Shown here piece after piece: positions 13,845 through 19,935 of a stretch of 20,419 nucleotides of DNA; position 1 is the first letter of the stretch, and every line of letters starts with the position of its first letter. Below the pieces are notes generated by a model. The model did not search any database. It was given only the letters and a program-made list of their open reading frames with translations, and was not told where the DNA came from. Source of the DNA: a virus; IMG/VR virus record IMGVR_UViG_3300032668_000165, positions 1-20,419 of that record, one strand, 5' to 3'. A program made the translations under genes and the position numbers.

Positions 13845-14334
13845 GACTAAAAAATTAGAAGAACTTTTTAATTTGCCGCCATCTGACACAGATGAGCCAG
13901 AAGATACTCCATTGACAACAGCGGAAACCAAGGCCGCTATAGTTGAAATTGATGCAACTATAGATAAAATTGACGCCGCACTACCGGCAGTGCGTGATTT
14001 AGATTCCAGCGATGTTGAGCTAGATGATATAGCCGCTAAAGCTACAGAAACCTTTGAAAACTTAACTGATTTAGGGTTCAATGTGGACAGTCGTTATGCC
14101 GCCGAATTATTTGCTGTAGCTAGTACCATGTTAGGCCATGCATTAACAGCAAAAACTACCAAATTAAACAAAAAATTAAAAATAATTGACCTGCAGATGA
14201 AAAAACTCAAGTTAGCTCAGGATGCCGCCCGCTTTGCGCCACCTGAAGAAGAGCATCAGACTGCACATGGACAATTATTAAGTCGCAACGATTTACTGGA
14301 ATTGGTTAAAGCATCCAGGGACCAAAAAGACTAA
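13843..14334 (+). CDS. 16: Small terminase subunit gp16-like
   Basis: A 163-residue protein, almost the length of T4 gp16 (164). It has an acidic N-terminal third (PPSDTDEPEDTPL), then a helical central region with SRYAAELFAVASTMLGHALTA, the counterpart of '[21 protein letters not shown]' in T4. A Lys/Leu helix KLNKKLKIIDLQMKKLKLAQ follows, and a C-terminus with LLSRNDLLELVKA resembling the T4 'FMGSPTELMDEI' part. The small terminase forms a ring that recognises phage DNA and stimulates the large subunit gp17. In T4 genes 16 and 17 overlap; here gp17 begins about 5.6 kb downstream. The ATG lies at the end of an inverted repeat holding a late-type box and lacks a Shine-Dalgarno sequence. Confidence 0.8.
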   Translation: MTKKLEELFNLPPSDTDEPEDTPLTTAETKAAIVEIDATIDKIDAALPAVRDLDSSDVELDDIAAKATETFENLTDLGFNVDSRYAAELFAVASTMLGHALTAKTTKLNKKLKIIDLQMKKLKLAQDAARFAPPEEEHQTAHGQLLSRNDLLELVKASRDQKD

Positions 14335-14338
14335 CAAG

Positions 14339-14346
14339 CATAAATA
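14339..14346 (+). promoter_or_regulatory. Late promoter-like box CATAAATA before the head-protein block
   Basis: CATAAATA four bases after the gp16 stop predicts a start near 14352. The 12-base leader contains AGGGA (14353-14357) before the ATG at 14364. It is the only clear promoter box I see for the run of genes from 14364 to 18829, so it may serve all of them. Confidence 0.65.
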
Positions 14347-14363
14347 TCATATAGGGAAATATT

Positions 14364-14972
14364 ATGAAACATTTCAGACAATACTTGGCAGAATCAGAAA
14401 AAACCTACAATTATCGTATCAAAATTGTAGGTGAGGTTGATGCAGGCTGGCTCAAGCAGTTAGAAGCCAAATGTCAACAGTTTGACATTGTTAGTTTTGG
14501 TAAACCAAAAACTACTCCTGTGCAATTAGCACCTCAGGATTTTCCAAATCACAAAAACGATTCAGTAACATCAATTGATGTTGAATTCCGTTATCCAGCC
14601 ATCGAGCCACAGATCAAACAACTAGCACAGTTATTGTTTATTGATCCAAATCGTATTATCATGTTGACTACTCCACATGAGAACAGTATGGATGCTGAGC
14701 GCGAAAAGATTGCTACACAGAATAAAGATTTGTTAAAAGACACAGACTATCCAGCTGATGATGCAGAACAACAAGCATTGAAGAAAGATTATTCAGCACC
14801 CTATGATGAACACGCTGTTCTACAAAATGCATATCGCAGTGATTTCACTGTGGCAGGTGGCAAGACTCCGCCAGCAAGAACTACCAATGACGAGCCAATG
14901 GGCAACAAGAGTCCAATGACTAAGATGACTCGCACACCTAAGCCAGCTACTGGCGCACAACCAAGAGGATAA
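14364..14972 (+). CDS. Candidate internal head protein with capsid-targeting-like N-terminus
   Basis: A 202-residue protein. Its first ten residues, MKHFRQYLAE, followed by Ser, match in length and pattern the capsid targeting sequence of T4 internal protein III (MKTYQEFIAE, then Ala, as I recall it), which directs proteins into the prohead and is removed by protease gp21 after L/I-x-E. Next comes a compact alpha/beta domain (YNYRIKIVGEVDAGWLKQLEAKC, VTSIDVEFRYP, IKQLAQLLFIDPNRIIMLTT). From about residue 110 it is a low-complexity charged and then Pro/Thr/Lys-rich tail (TKMTRTPKPATG). Late promoter, Shine-Dalgarno site and position after gp16 mark it as a late gene. The targeting claim is inference from the motif; the domain itself is unknown to me. 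Confidence 0.75.
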   Translation: MKHFRQYLAESEKTYNYRIKIVGEVDAGWLKQLEAKCQQFDIVSFGKPKTTPVQLAPQDFPNHKNDSVTSIDVEFRYPAIEPQIKQLAQLLFIDPNRIIMLTTPHENSMDAEREKIATQNKDLLKDTDYPADDAEQQALKKDYSAPYDEHAVLQNAYRSDFTVAGGKTPPARTTNDEPMGNKSPMTKMTRTPKPATGAQPRG

Positions 14973-14976
14973 TAGC

Positions 14977-16851
14977 ATGACATTTTTTTACGATTTAAAC
15001 AAGAAGTTAGTAGCGTTAGAAGCTAAACATAAAGATGAACAGTTAGCTGAAAGTGCTCCTGCTACTGAAAGTAAATTCTCTAAGTTGGCCAAAGAAATTG
15101 GCAAGAATCCAAAAGTAAAAAATCCAGCGGCAGTAGCGGCTACTATTGGTCGTGAAAAATATGGCCAGAAGGCAATGACAGCTAAAAGCGTTGCTGGTAA
15201 GAAAAAGGCACACGAAGAGCTAGATGAAAAATTTGAACAGCCTGTAAAAATTAATCCTGAAAAGAAAGGCATGTTCAAAGGCAAAACCAACGCTGAACTA
15301 ATGAAACAGTTAAGTCACCTTAAGGCAACTGGTCCACATGAAAAAGGATCTGAGGCGTATACCAAGATGAAAGAATTGCAGTTTGCTATCCGTGCTAAAT
15401 CAGGTTGGGGCAAAGTTAGCGAAGGCACATGCCCAAGTTGCCATTGCAATCCATGCGAGTGTGTAGAAGAAGGTAACGCATTTACTGGAAAGTTAGCACA
15501 CACACCTAAAGGCGGCAAGTTTAAATTAGGTAACAAAGAATTTACAGATACTAGTAGTCTTGAAGAAGCTGATGTAGTAAGTCTTGAAGATAAAAAAGCT
15601 AAACCAGACTATATCGATCTTGACGGCGATGGTGACCGTAAAGAGTCAATGAAGAAGGCAGCCGCTGATAAGAAAAAATCTAGAAGTGCTGGTACAGCAT
15701 TTGATCCAGAAGTGGCCAAATCAATGTTTGCTCACAAAGATGAGCACCCACGTCACGATGTTAAAGATACTGGATACAGTAAGCGTTATACTCGCAAGCA
15801 TGATCAGGACATGGATAAAGACGACGAAGTTAAGAGCAATGAGCCAAAGAAAAAAGGCCGCCCAAACGGACCAGCCAAGGGACCTGAGCGTACTACCAAA
15901 CATGCTTACAAGCACAAAGGTGAACGCAAGGTTAAAGAAGATGAAGAGTATGATGCCGAAGGCGATATGGCCAAAGGCGACATGCACACAGTTATTCGTC
16001 ATGCTCGTGAATTAGAAAAGCATCTTAGAGATAATGATAATTTGCCAACTTGGGTAATTGAAAAATTAGGTCAAATCAAAGGCATGATGACTAGTGTTTC
16101 CGACTATATCATGAGTGAAAAAGAGCGTGGTATTGAAAAAGCCACTGGCGAAGAAGGTATTGCTATTGGTGAAAAAATCACTAAGAAAACTCCAGCAGGC
16201 GAAATCATCAGTGACTTTGAAAAAAGCAAGAACAAAAAGTTTGCAGGTAAGAGTAAAGAAGAACGCAAAAACCAAGCTCTAGGTGCTTACTATGGTATGC
16301 ATCCAGAAAAGTCTAAGAAGAAAAAAGAAGTTGAAGAAACAACTACCGCCGGTAGTGTTGCAACTGCTCCAGCCGCTCCTGCCAAGTCTGGTGGTATGCA
16401 ATTTGGTAAAGGTGTTTACGAAAGTTTAGATCGCCAATTTAAACAAGCACTAACAGAAAGTATTCAAGTACAAGAAAATGTTGAAGAGTGTGGTATGGAA
16501 ATGTCCGCTCCTAGTGCTCCTAGCGTTACAGTAACAGCAGATGGTGAAGAAGCTATCAAGTTAATGGCCTTGTTAAAGTTGGCAGGACTCACTGGCGAAC
16601 AAGCAGTTGAAGAAGCCTACGGCGACACAGACGAAACTAAAAATGAACCAGATTGGCCAACAGACAAAGAAACTACCGGTAACAATGACGAGCATTTACG
16701 CCGTTGGTCCGCTGGCCTAAACGGTCCTAAGAGCACTGGTCAAACAACTATTCCTGTTGTGGCAAGTCAGTTACGCCGTCAAACTAGCATGGAAGAAAAT
16801 GTAGAACTTGAGCGTTCATTGTTCAAGACCTGGAAAAATTATAAAGGTTAA
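14977..16851 (+). CDS. Large highly charged protein with Ca-loop and Cys cluster, probable internal or structural protein
   Basis: A 624-residue, very Lys/Glu/Asp-rich protein with little hydrophobic content, probably largely disordered or helical. Visible elements in order: the N-terminus with LAE-Ser at 23-26 (a gp21-type cleavage pattern); KNPAAVAATIGREKYG at about 48-63; a cysteine cluster CPSCHCNPCEC at 152-162; LEE-Ala at 195-198 (another cleavage pattern); the acidic loop DLDGDGD at 214-220, the DxDxDG calcium-binding pattern; a basic stretch to about 320; a helix HTVIRHARELEKHLRD at about 337-352; KNQALGAYYGMHPEK near 431-445; LTE-Ser at 492-495; and an acidic C-terminal part ending TWKNYKG. 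A site AGAGGA precedes the ATG. Location among capsid-targeted candidates and possible cleavage sites suggest a scaffold or internal head protein. The function is not established. Confidence 0.75.
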   Translation: MTFFYDLNKKLVALEAKHKDEQLAESAPATESKFSKLAKEIGKNPKVKNPAAVAATIGREKYGQKAMTAKSVAGKKKAHEELDEKFEQPVKINPEKKGMFKGKTNAELMKQLSHLKATGPHEKGSEAYTKMKELQFAIRAKSGWGKVSEGTCPSCHCNPCECVEEGNAFTGKLAHTPKGGKFKLGNKEFTDTSSLEEADVVSLEDKKAKPDYIDLDGDGDRKESMKKAAADKKKSRSAGTAFDPEVAKSMFAHKDEHPRHDVKDTGYSKRYTRKHDQDMDKDDEVKSNEPKKKGRPNGPAKGPERTTKHAYKHKGERKVKEDEEYDAEGDMAKGDMHTVIRHARELEKHLRDNDNLPTWVIEKLGQIKGMMTSVSDYIMSEKERGIEKATGEEGIAIGEKITKKTPAGEIISDFEKSKNKKFAGKSKEERKNQALGAYYGMHPEKSKKKKEVEETTTAGSVATAPAAPAKSGGMQFGKGVYESLDRQFKQALTESIQVQENVEECGMEMSAPSAPSVTVTADGEEAIKLMALLKLAGLTGEQAVEEAYGDTDETKNEPDWPTDKETTGNNDEHLRRWSAGLNGPKSTGQTTIPVVASQLRRQTSMEENVELERSLFKTWKNYKG

Positions 16852-16856
16852 TTAAA

Positions 16857-17366
16857 ATGAGTGAGGCAAATGTCTACACATCAGTATCAAATGCAGTTTG
16901 GTATACTGACAAATGTGAAATAGTAACAGAAACTGCTGTAAGCTATAATGTTTACTTGGTAAATGTAGCACAACCGATCGTATTTGGTGGTTATGTAGCC
17001 AACGGTAGTGCCAATCTTACTACCTCACTACAAACTACTGCCAATATTGTTGGTGCTAGTTTTAAAGTTGGCAATGGTATTGCGGCAAATACAACAGTAT
17101 CATCGGTTACTTATAATCCGCAAGGACAAATTACCACAATCACTTTAAGTGCAAATGCTACAGCCAATGTTGGTAATGCTACATCTTATGCTCAGTATAC
17201 ATTAACACTGCCAGCTCCAGGAAATCTTTATAGTGGACCTGTGCAAGTTGCTGCCAATAGCCGTCAACAGATTTATGTTGGTGCTGGCAATTATTTGACA
17301 ATCACTGGCAATGGATTTAGTGCTAGAGAATTAGGTACAGCAAGTTCGGCAACCGCAGGATTCTAA
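16857..17366 (+). CDS. Beta-rich virion protein candidate
   Basis: A 169-residue protein with many Ala, Asn, Thr, Val and Gly residues in alternating strands, with one Cys and few charges. Residues about 48-100 contain the pattern FKVGNGIAANTTVSSVTY, then ITTITLSANATANV, a repeat type common in phage tail and capsid-surface proteins (glycine, 'GI-x-x-x-TTV', then 'ITLS-x-x-AT'). The N-terminus ANVYTSVSNAVWYTD and the C-terminus RQQIYVGAGNYLTITGNGFSARELG are also strand-rich. It is preceded by AAAGG at 16843-16847 and starts three bases after the previous stop. It has no capsid-targeting-like N-terminus, unlike its neighbours, so an outer head decoration or fibre-type role is as likely as an internal one. 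No family is recognised. Confidence 0.7.
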   Translation: MSEANVYTSVSNAVWYTDKCEIVTETAVSYNVYLVNVAQPIVFGGYVANGSANLTTSLQTTANIVGASFKVGNGIAANTTVSSVTYNPQGQITTITLSANATANVGNATSYAQYTLTLPAPGNLYSGPVQVAANSRQQIYVGAGNYLTITGNGFSARELGTASSATAGF

Positions 17367-17368
17367 TC

Positions 17369-17725
17369 ATGCGAGCTCGCGAGTTCATTACCGAAGCTAA
17401 TTTTGATAAAGATCATCAATTAGCTATTCCAGGTGCAGAAAAATATATGGGATTAGATAATTCTAATCCATACCATATGTGGAGATACATTGTAGCTACT
17501 GGTGCCAGAGACGGCAAAGGCAACGGTTACAAATTACCACTTGAAGGTCCAACCGGGCAAAAATTAACAACGGTCGCATACAGCAAAGAGGATGAAGAAA
17601 TACTTCATGACACTGCTAAGATGCTTGGATTTAAACCTACCAAAATGAGCAATCGAGACTCTAAAGAGCCAGACGAAATTCATCGTGTTAGCCCAGTTAA
17701 AGGATTCAAAGGGTATGCAAGATGA
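17369..17725 (+). CDS. Capsid-targeted paralogue 1 (internal head protein candidate)
   Basis: A 118-residue protein, first of four tandem paralogues. The N-terminus MRAREFITE followed by Ala fits the T4 capsid targeting sequence (M-K/R ... F-I-x-E, then a small residue), with cleavage expected after Glu9. The body has LDNSNPYHMWRYIVATGA, GPTGQKLTTVAYSKEDEEIL and AKMLGF, and it ends SPVKGFKGYAR. Paralogue 3 shares LDNSNPY, GPTGQK and VAYSK, so these two are the closest pair. AGGA at 17357-17360 lies eight bases before the ATG. The stop overlaps the next start as ATGA, and AAAGGG inside the codons of the C-terminal motif stands eight bases before that start. A role as an injected protein comparable to T4 internal proteins is inference. 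Confidence 0.8.
   Translation: MRAREFITEANFDKDHQLAIPGAEKYMGLDNSNPYHMWRYIVATGARDGKGNGYKLPLEGPTGQKLTTVAYSKEDEEILHDTAKMLGFKPTKMSNRDSKEPDEIHRVSPVKGFKGYAR
17708..17713 (+). promoter_or_regulatory. Ribosome-binding site inside the paralogue 1 C-terminal motif
   Basis: AAAGGG encodes part of FKG in the conserved C-terminus and sits eight bases before the ATG of paralogue 2. The equivalent AAAGG at 18429-18433 serves paralogue 4. Paralogue 3 has only ACGGA at 18077-18081. Confidence 0.6.
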
Positions 17726-18096
17726 GAGCCCGAGAGTTTATAGCTGAACAAGTTGGTGTAATGACCGACTATCAAAGTTCTCCTATGAAAGGGGCCGAGA
17801 TGGTACGAGATGGTGACAACATTGATCGCACCTATCACATGAATCGATTAATGATGGCCATGGCCATGGCTGATGGTAAAGATCGCAAACCGGTTAAAAT
17901 GGATGATTCTGGTTGGACTGAAAAGTTTAATACTGTTCACCCATATACCGAAGAAGAACACAATATGTTGCACCAGGCTATGGGTGCAATTAGTACAGAA
18001 CATGTATCAGGTTTTAAAAATCATCACTCAACTGAACCTAAAGATGTGCATAAAATAAGTCCAGTCACTGGATTCAACGGATATGCACGAAAATGA
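17722..18096 (+). CDS. Capsid-targeted paralogue 2 (internal head protein candidate)
   Basis: A 124-residue protein starting MRAREFIAE followed by Gln, with the same capsid-targeting-like N-terminus (IAE is identical to the last three residues of the T4 IPIII signal). The body is the most divergent of the set: RTYHMNRLMMAMAMADGKD, DSGWTEKFNTVHPYTEEEHN, then LHQAMGAI. It ends HKISPVTGFNGYARK, keeping the family C-terminus. His is frequent. It overlaps paralogue 1 by four bases and its stop overlaps paralogue 3 by four. I recall proteins with 'MAMAxxDG ... HPYTxEE' bodies among unannotated T4-like phage proteins, which suggests this copy belongs to a wider family; a search would settle it. Confidence 0.8.
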   Translation: MRAREFIAEQVGVMTDYQSSPMKGAEMVRDGDNIDRTYHMNRLMMAMAMADGKDRKPVKMDDSGWTEKFNTVHPYTEEEHNMLHQAMGAISTEHVSGFKNHHSTEPKDVHKISPVTGFNGYARK

Positions 18097-18446
18097 GAGC
18101 TCGCGAATTTATCACTGAAGGTTTTGAAGAAAAACTAAGTCAATCCGCTATTGAGGCAATACCGGGAATGGAAAGATTTAATGCCTTAGACAACAGTAAT
18201 CCTTATATGATGTGGAGATTCATTGTTGCGGCAGCAGGCGAACCAGATTTTCCAATGGACCGTTCGGGCCCAACTGGACAAAAATTTGTTACTGTAGCCT
18301 ACTCTAAAGCTGATAAAGAAATTATTGATGCCACCGCAAAGACAATGGGAGTGACTGGAACGCAAATTAGCACAGCGGCTTCTGAAGAACAACCTGGAAC
18401 TGGAATAACCAGCCCTATAAAAGGCTTTAAAGGCTACCCAAGATGA
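18093..18446 (+). CDS. Capsid-targeted paralogue 3 (internal head protein candidate)
   Basis: A 117-residue protein starting MRAREFITE followed by Gly, the gp21-type cleavage pattern. The body has IPGMERFNALDNSNPYMMWR, FIVAAAGEPDFPMDRSGPTG, VTVAYSKADKEIIDATAKTM, and the ending ITSPIKGFKGYPR. It is closest to paralogue 1. The upstream site is weak (ACGGA at 18077-18081), so translation probably depends on coupling to paralogue 2 through the ATGA overlap. AAAGG at 18429-18433, within its own C-terminal codons, is nine bases before the next start. Synonymous codon differences from paralogue 1 in the shared N-terminal motif show that the protein sequence, not just the DNA, is conserved. Confidence 0.8.
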   Translation: MRAREFITEGFEEKLSQSAIEAIPGMERFNALDNSNPYMMWRFIVAAAGEPDFPMDRSGPTGQKFVTVAYSKADKEIIDATAKTMGVTGTQISTAASEEQPGTGITSPIKGFKGYPR

Positions 18447-18829
18447 GAGCTAGCGAATTTATCACTGAGGCCAAGCGTGGAAAATTAAGCGCAGATGAAT
18501 CAAGACCAATGCGCGATACATTTTTCCTTCCTGGCATCCGTAATAACGATGCTTACAAAAGTTATAGATTAAGTTTAGCATTTGCTCGAGCTCGTGTTGA
18601 CAATGCAGGATATGGAGATGAGCTTCCAGAATGGAACGAGCAAGGAGCATTAGGACCATATGCTGTAGTATCAGTAGTAGGAACCAATGGAGAGGACCTA
18701 GTCGATCAGGCATTAAAAATGACCGGGGTTCCGGGTGGAAAAATTAATGTAGCTGGTAACAGTAGTTCGGAGCCAGCTGATGTAAATAAATCTAGCCCAG
18801 TTGCAGGATTTAAGGGCTACGCAAGATAA
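18443..18829 (+). CDS. Capsid-targeted paralogue 4 (internal head protein candidate)
   Basis: A 128-residue protein starting MRASEFITE followed by Ala, the fourth copy of the capsid-targeting-like N-terminus. The body contains PGIRNNDAYKSYRLSLAFAR, LPEWNEQGALGPYAVVSVVG, NGEDLVDQALKMTGVPGGK, and it ends VNKSSPVAGFKGYAR. The central segment aligns with the others at the 'PG-x(6-9)-N-x-x-Y-x-x-x-R' and 'D-x-A-x-K-M/T-G' positions. It is the last of the tandem set; its stop (TAA) does not overlap the next gene, yet the C-terminal GFKGYAR is still present. That argues that the motif is kept for the protein and not only as a ribosome-binding site for a downstream copy. Confidence 0.8.
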   Translation: MRASEFITEAKRGKLSADESRPMRDTFFLPGIRNNDAYKSYRLSLAFARARVDNAGYGDELPEWNEQGALGPYAVVSVVGTNGEDLVDQALKMTGVPGGKINVAGNSSSEPADVNKSSPVAGFKGYAR

Positions 18830-18843
18830 CAAAGGAAAATAAA

Positions 18844-19668
18844 ATGAAAAAAATTATAACAGGGCTATTATTAGTTCTAGCAACAAGTACTGTATTTGCC
18901 TGGACACAACGTCAACCGTTTCCTCCAGCACAATGTCAAGCACACGCACCATACGGATTCCCAGAATCAGCTAAACCAATTCAACCATTATGCCAACAAG
19001 CATATTTGGTAGGGTACGATGCACAGGCAAAATTACCAGAATTTGTTATGTATGAGTTAACTCCTCCTAATGCAATAGGTTGTGTTGCCCGTACTAATGC
19101 ATTTGCCGCTAACCAGTTTGTTCAAAATGGAGCAACACCAGCTGACTATGCTGGCACAGGCTACGACAAAGGACACATGGCACCAGATGGTGACTTGTCA
19201 TGGAACACACAAGTTGAGTTTGAAAGTTTTTTGATGACAAACATGAGTCCACAAGCAGGTTCTTTAAATCGTGGCATCTGGAAATTACTAGAGACCAGTG
19301 TTCGTGGTTGGGCTGTACAACGCAACCAGTCGTACACAGTTATCGCGGGTGGTTTGTATGGTCCTGGTGATAAGACAATCGGTAAAGGTGTAGTTGTACC
19401 ACATGGCTTTTACAAGATTGTAATCAACAATCAAACTAAAGAAGTAGCTGGTTGGGGATTCCCACATACAGCACCATATCCAAACTTAGGCAATGACTTA
19501 ACTAAGTTCCGTGTACCTGTTGCTACTATTATGGCAGACGCACAAGTTAAGTATGCATTACCACAAGGCTATGTTGAATTAGCACCAGGTAAAGAATGGC
19601 CAGTTGATTTTGGTGCATTGACTAATGCTAAACGAGCTAAGTGTGGTGCTAACGCATCAGATGACTAA
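18844..19668 (+). CDS. Secreted DNA/RNA non-specific endonuclease (NUC family)
   Basis: A 274-residue protein with a clear Sec signal peptide: MKK, a hydrophobic core (IITGLLLVLAT), then VFA with cleavage expected after Ala19. The mature part is a beta-beta-alpha-metal nuclease of the Serratia/NucA family. The DRGH box appears as DKGHMAPDGD, with catalytic His111. Asn142 (LNRGIWKLLE) is the metal ligand, and Glu150 and Arg154 keep the +8 and +12 spacing of Serratia nuclease Asn119, Glu127 and Arg131. Four cysteines (31, 50, 80 and one near the C-terminus) could form disulfides in the periplasm. AAAGGA (18831-18836) is seven bases before the ATG. It should cleave DNA and RNA outside the cytoplasm, which would keep it off phage DNA during packaging. 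A signal-peptide nuclease within a T4-like head/packaging block is unusual. Its role (host or rival DNA breakdown, or lowering lysate viscosity) is unknown. Confidence 0.9.
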   Translation: MKKIITGLLLVLATSTVFAWTQRQPFPPAQCQAHAPYGFPESAKPIQPLCQQAYLVGYDAQAKLPEFVMYELTPPNAIGCVARTNAFAANQFVQNGATPADYAGTGYDKGHMAPDGDLSWNTQVEFESFLMTNMSPQAGSLNRGIWKLLETSVRGWAVQRNQSYTVIAGGLYGPGDKTIGKGVVVPHGFYKIVINNQTKEVAGWGFPHTAPYPNLGNDLTKFRVPVATIMADAQVKYALPQGYVELAPGKEWPVDFGALTNAKRAKCGANASDD

Positions 19669-19921
19669 GCAGTATAGAATTACTACACAAAACATACACC
19701 CTCAAGATGAGGGTGATTGTTTTTTAGATCCCTTAGATCCCGTTAACGGGCTGAAGGCAACTAGCATTATGGGCGGTCTAGGCACAATCAATCGCCTAGC
19801 CGAATATAATTTAAAAACTCAAGAAGATCAAATTAAAAAAATACTTGACCAAAGACAACAAGCAGAAACACTCGGCATTCGTCCTGGCAGTCCTGCTTGG
19901 TTGGCTATGTTTTCTAAATAA
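19661..19921 (+). CDS. Small protein of unknown function before the large terminase
   Basis: An 86-residue protein starting at the ATG that overlaps the nuclease stop by eight bases; an in-frame ATG-less extension upstream lies within the nuclease gene and is less likely. Visible parts: NIHPQDEGDCFLDPLDPVNG, IMGGLGTINRLAEYNLKTQE, a charged helix (DQIKKILDQRQQAETLG), and IRPGSPAWLAMFSK at the end. I believe short proteins with the 'NIHPQDxGDCFL' start and 'GIRPGSPAW' end occur in T4-like cyanophages, so it is probably real. It lacks a good Shine-Dalgarno site, suggesting coupling to the nuclease. A strong intrinsic-terminator structure lies within codons 13-22, so expression and termination may compete. 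The function is unknown. Confidence 0.65.
   Translation: MTKQYRITTQNIHPQDEGDCFLDPLDPVNGLKATSIMGGLGTINRLAEYNLKTQEDQIKKILDQRQQAETLGIRPGSPAWLAMFSK
19697..19725 (+). terminator. Intrinsic terminator inside the 86-residue gene
   Basis: CACCCTC (19697-19703) and GAGGGTG (19709-19715) form a perfect seven-base-pair stem with a five-base loop, followed by ATTGTTTTTT (19716-19725). This is the best intrinsic terminator in the window. It lies 29 bases after the nuclease stop and would end the head-protein/nuclease transcript unless ribosomes translating the overlapping gene disrupt it. Confidence 0.75.
19724..19741 (+). repeat. Tandem 9-base repeat
   Basis: Two exact copies of TTAGATCCC lie head to tail and encode Leu-Asp-Pro twice. 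A 12-base perfect palindrome CCCGTTAACGGG (19739-19750) overlaps the second copy. The repeat directly follows the terminator T-tract. Confidence 0.7.
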
Positions 19922-19935
19922 CTCTTTCAAATTAC

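Noticed and set aside
15686-16015. Open frames on both strands within the 624-residue gene
   Set aside because: They are by-products of the Lys/Glu-rich codon pattern; no ribosome-binding site or recognisable protein features.
17860-17877. Short ATGGCC repeat in paralogue 2 as a recombination or regulatory site
   Set aside because: It simply encodes MAMAMA within a helix and has no counterpart in the other copies.
19625-19660. Upstream in-frame start for the 86-residue protein
   Set aside because: It lies deep inside the nuclease gene without a ribosome-binding site; the ATG overlapping the nuclease stop is the usual coupled arrangement.
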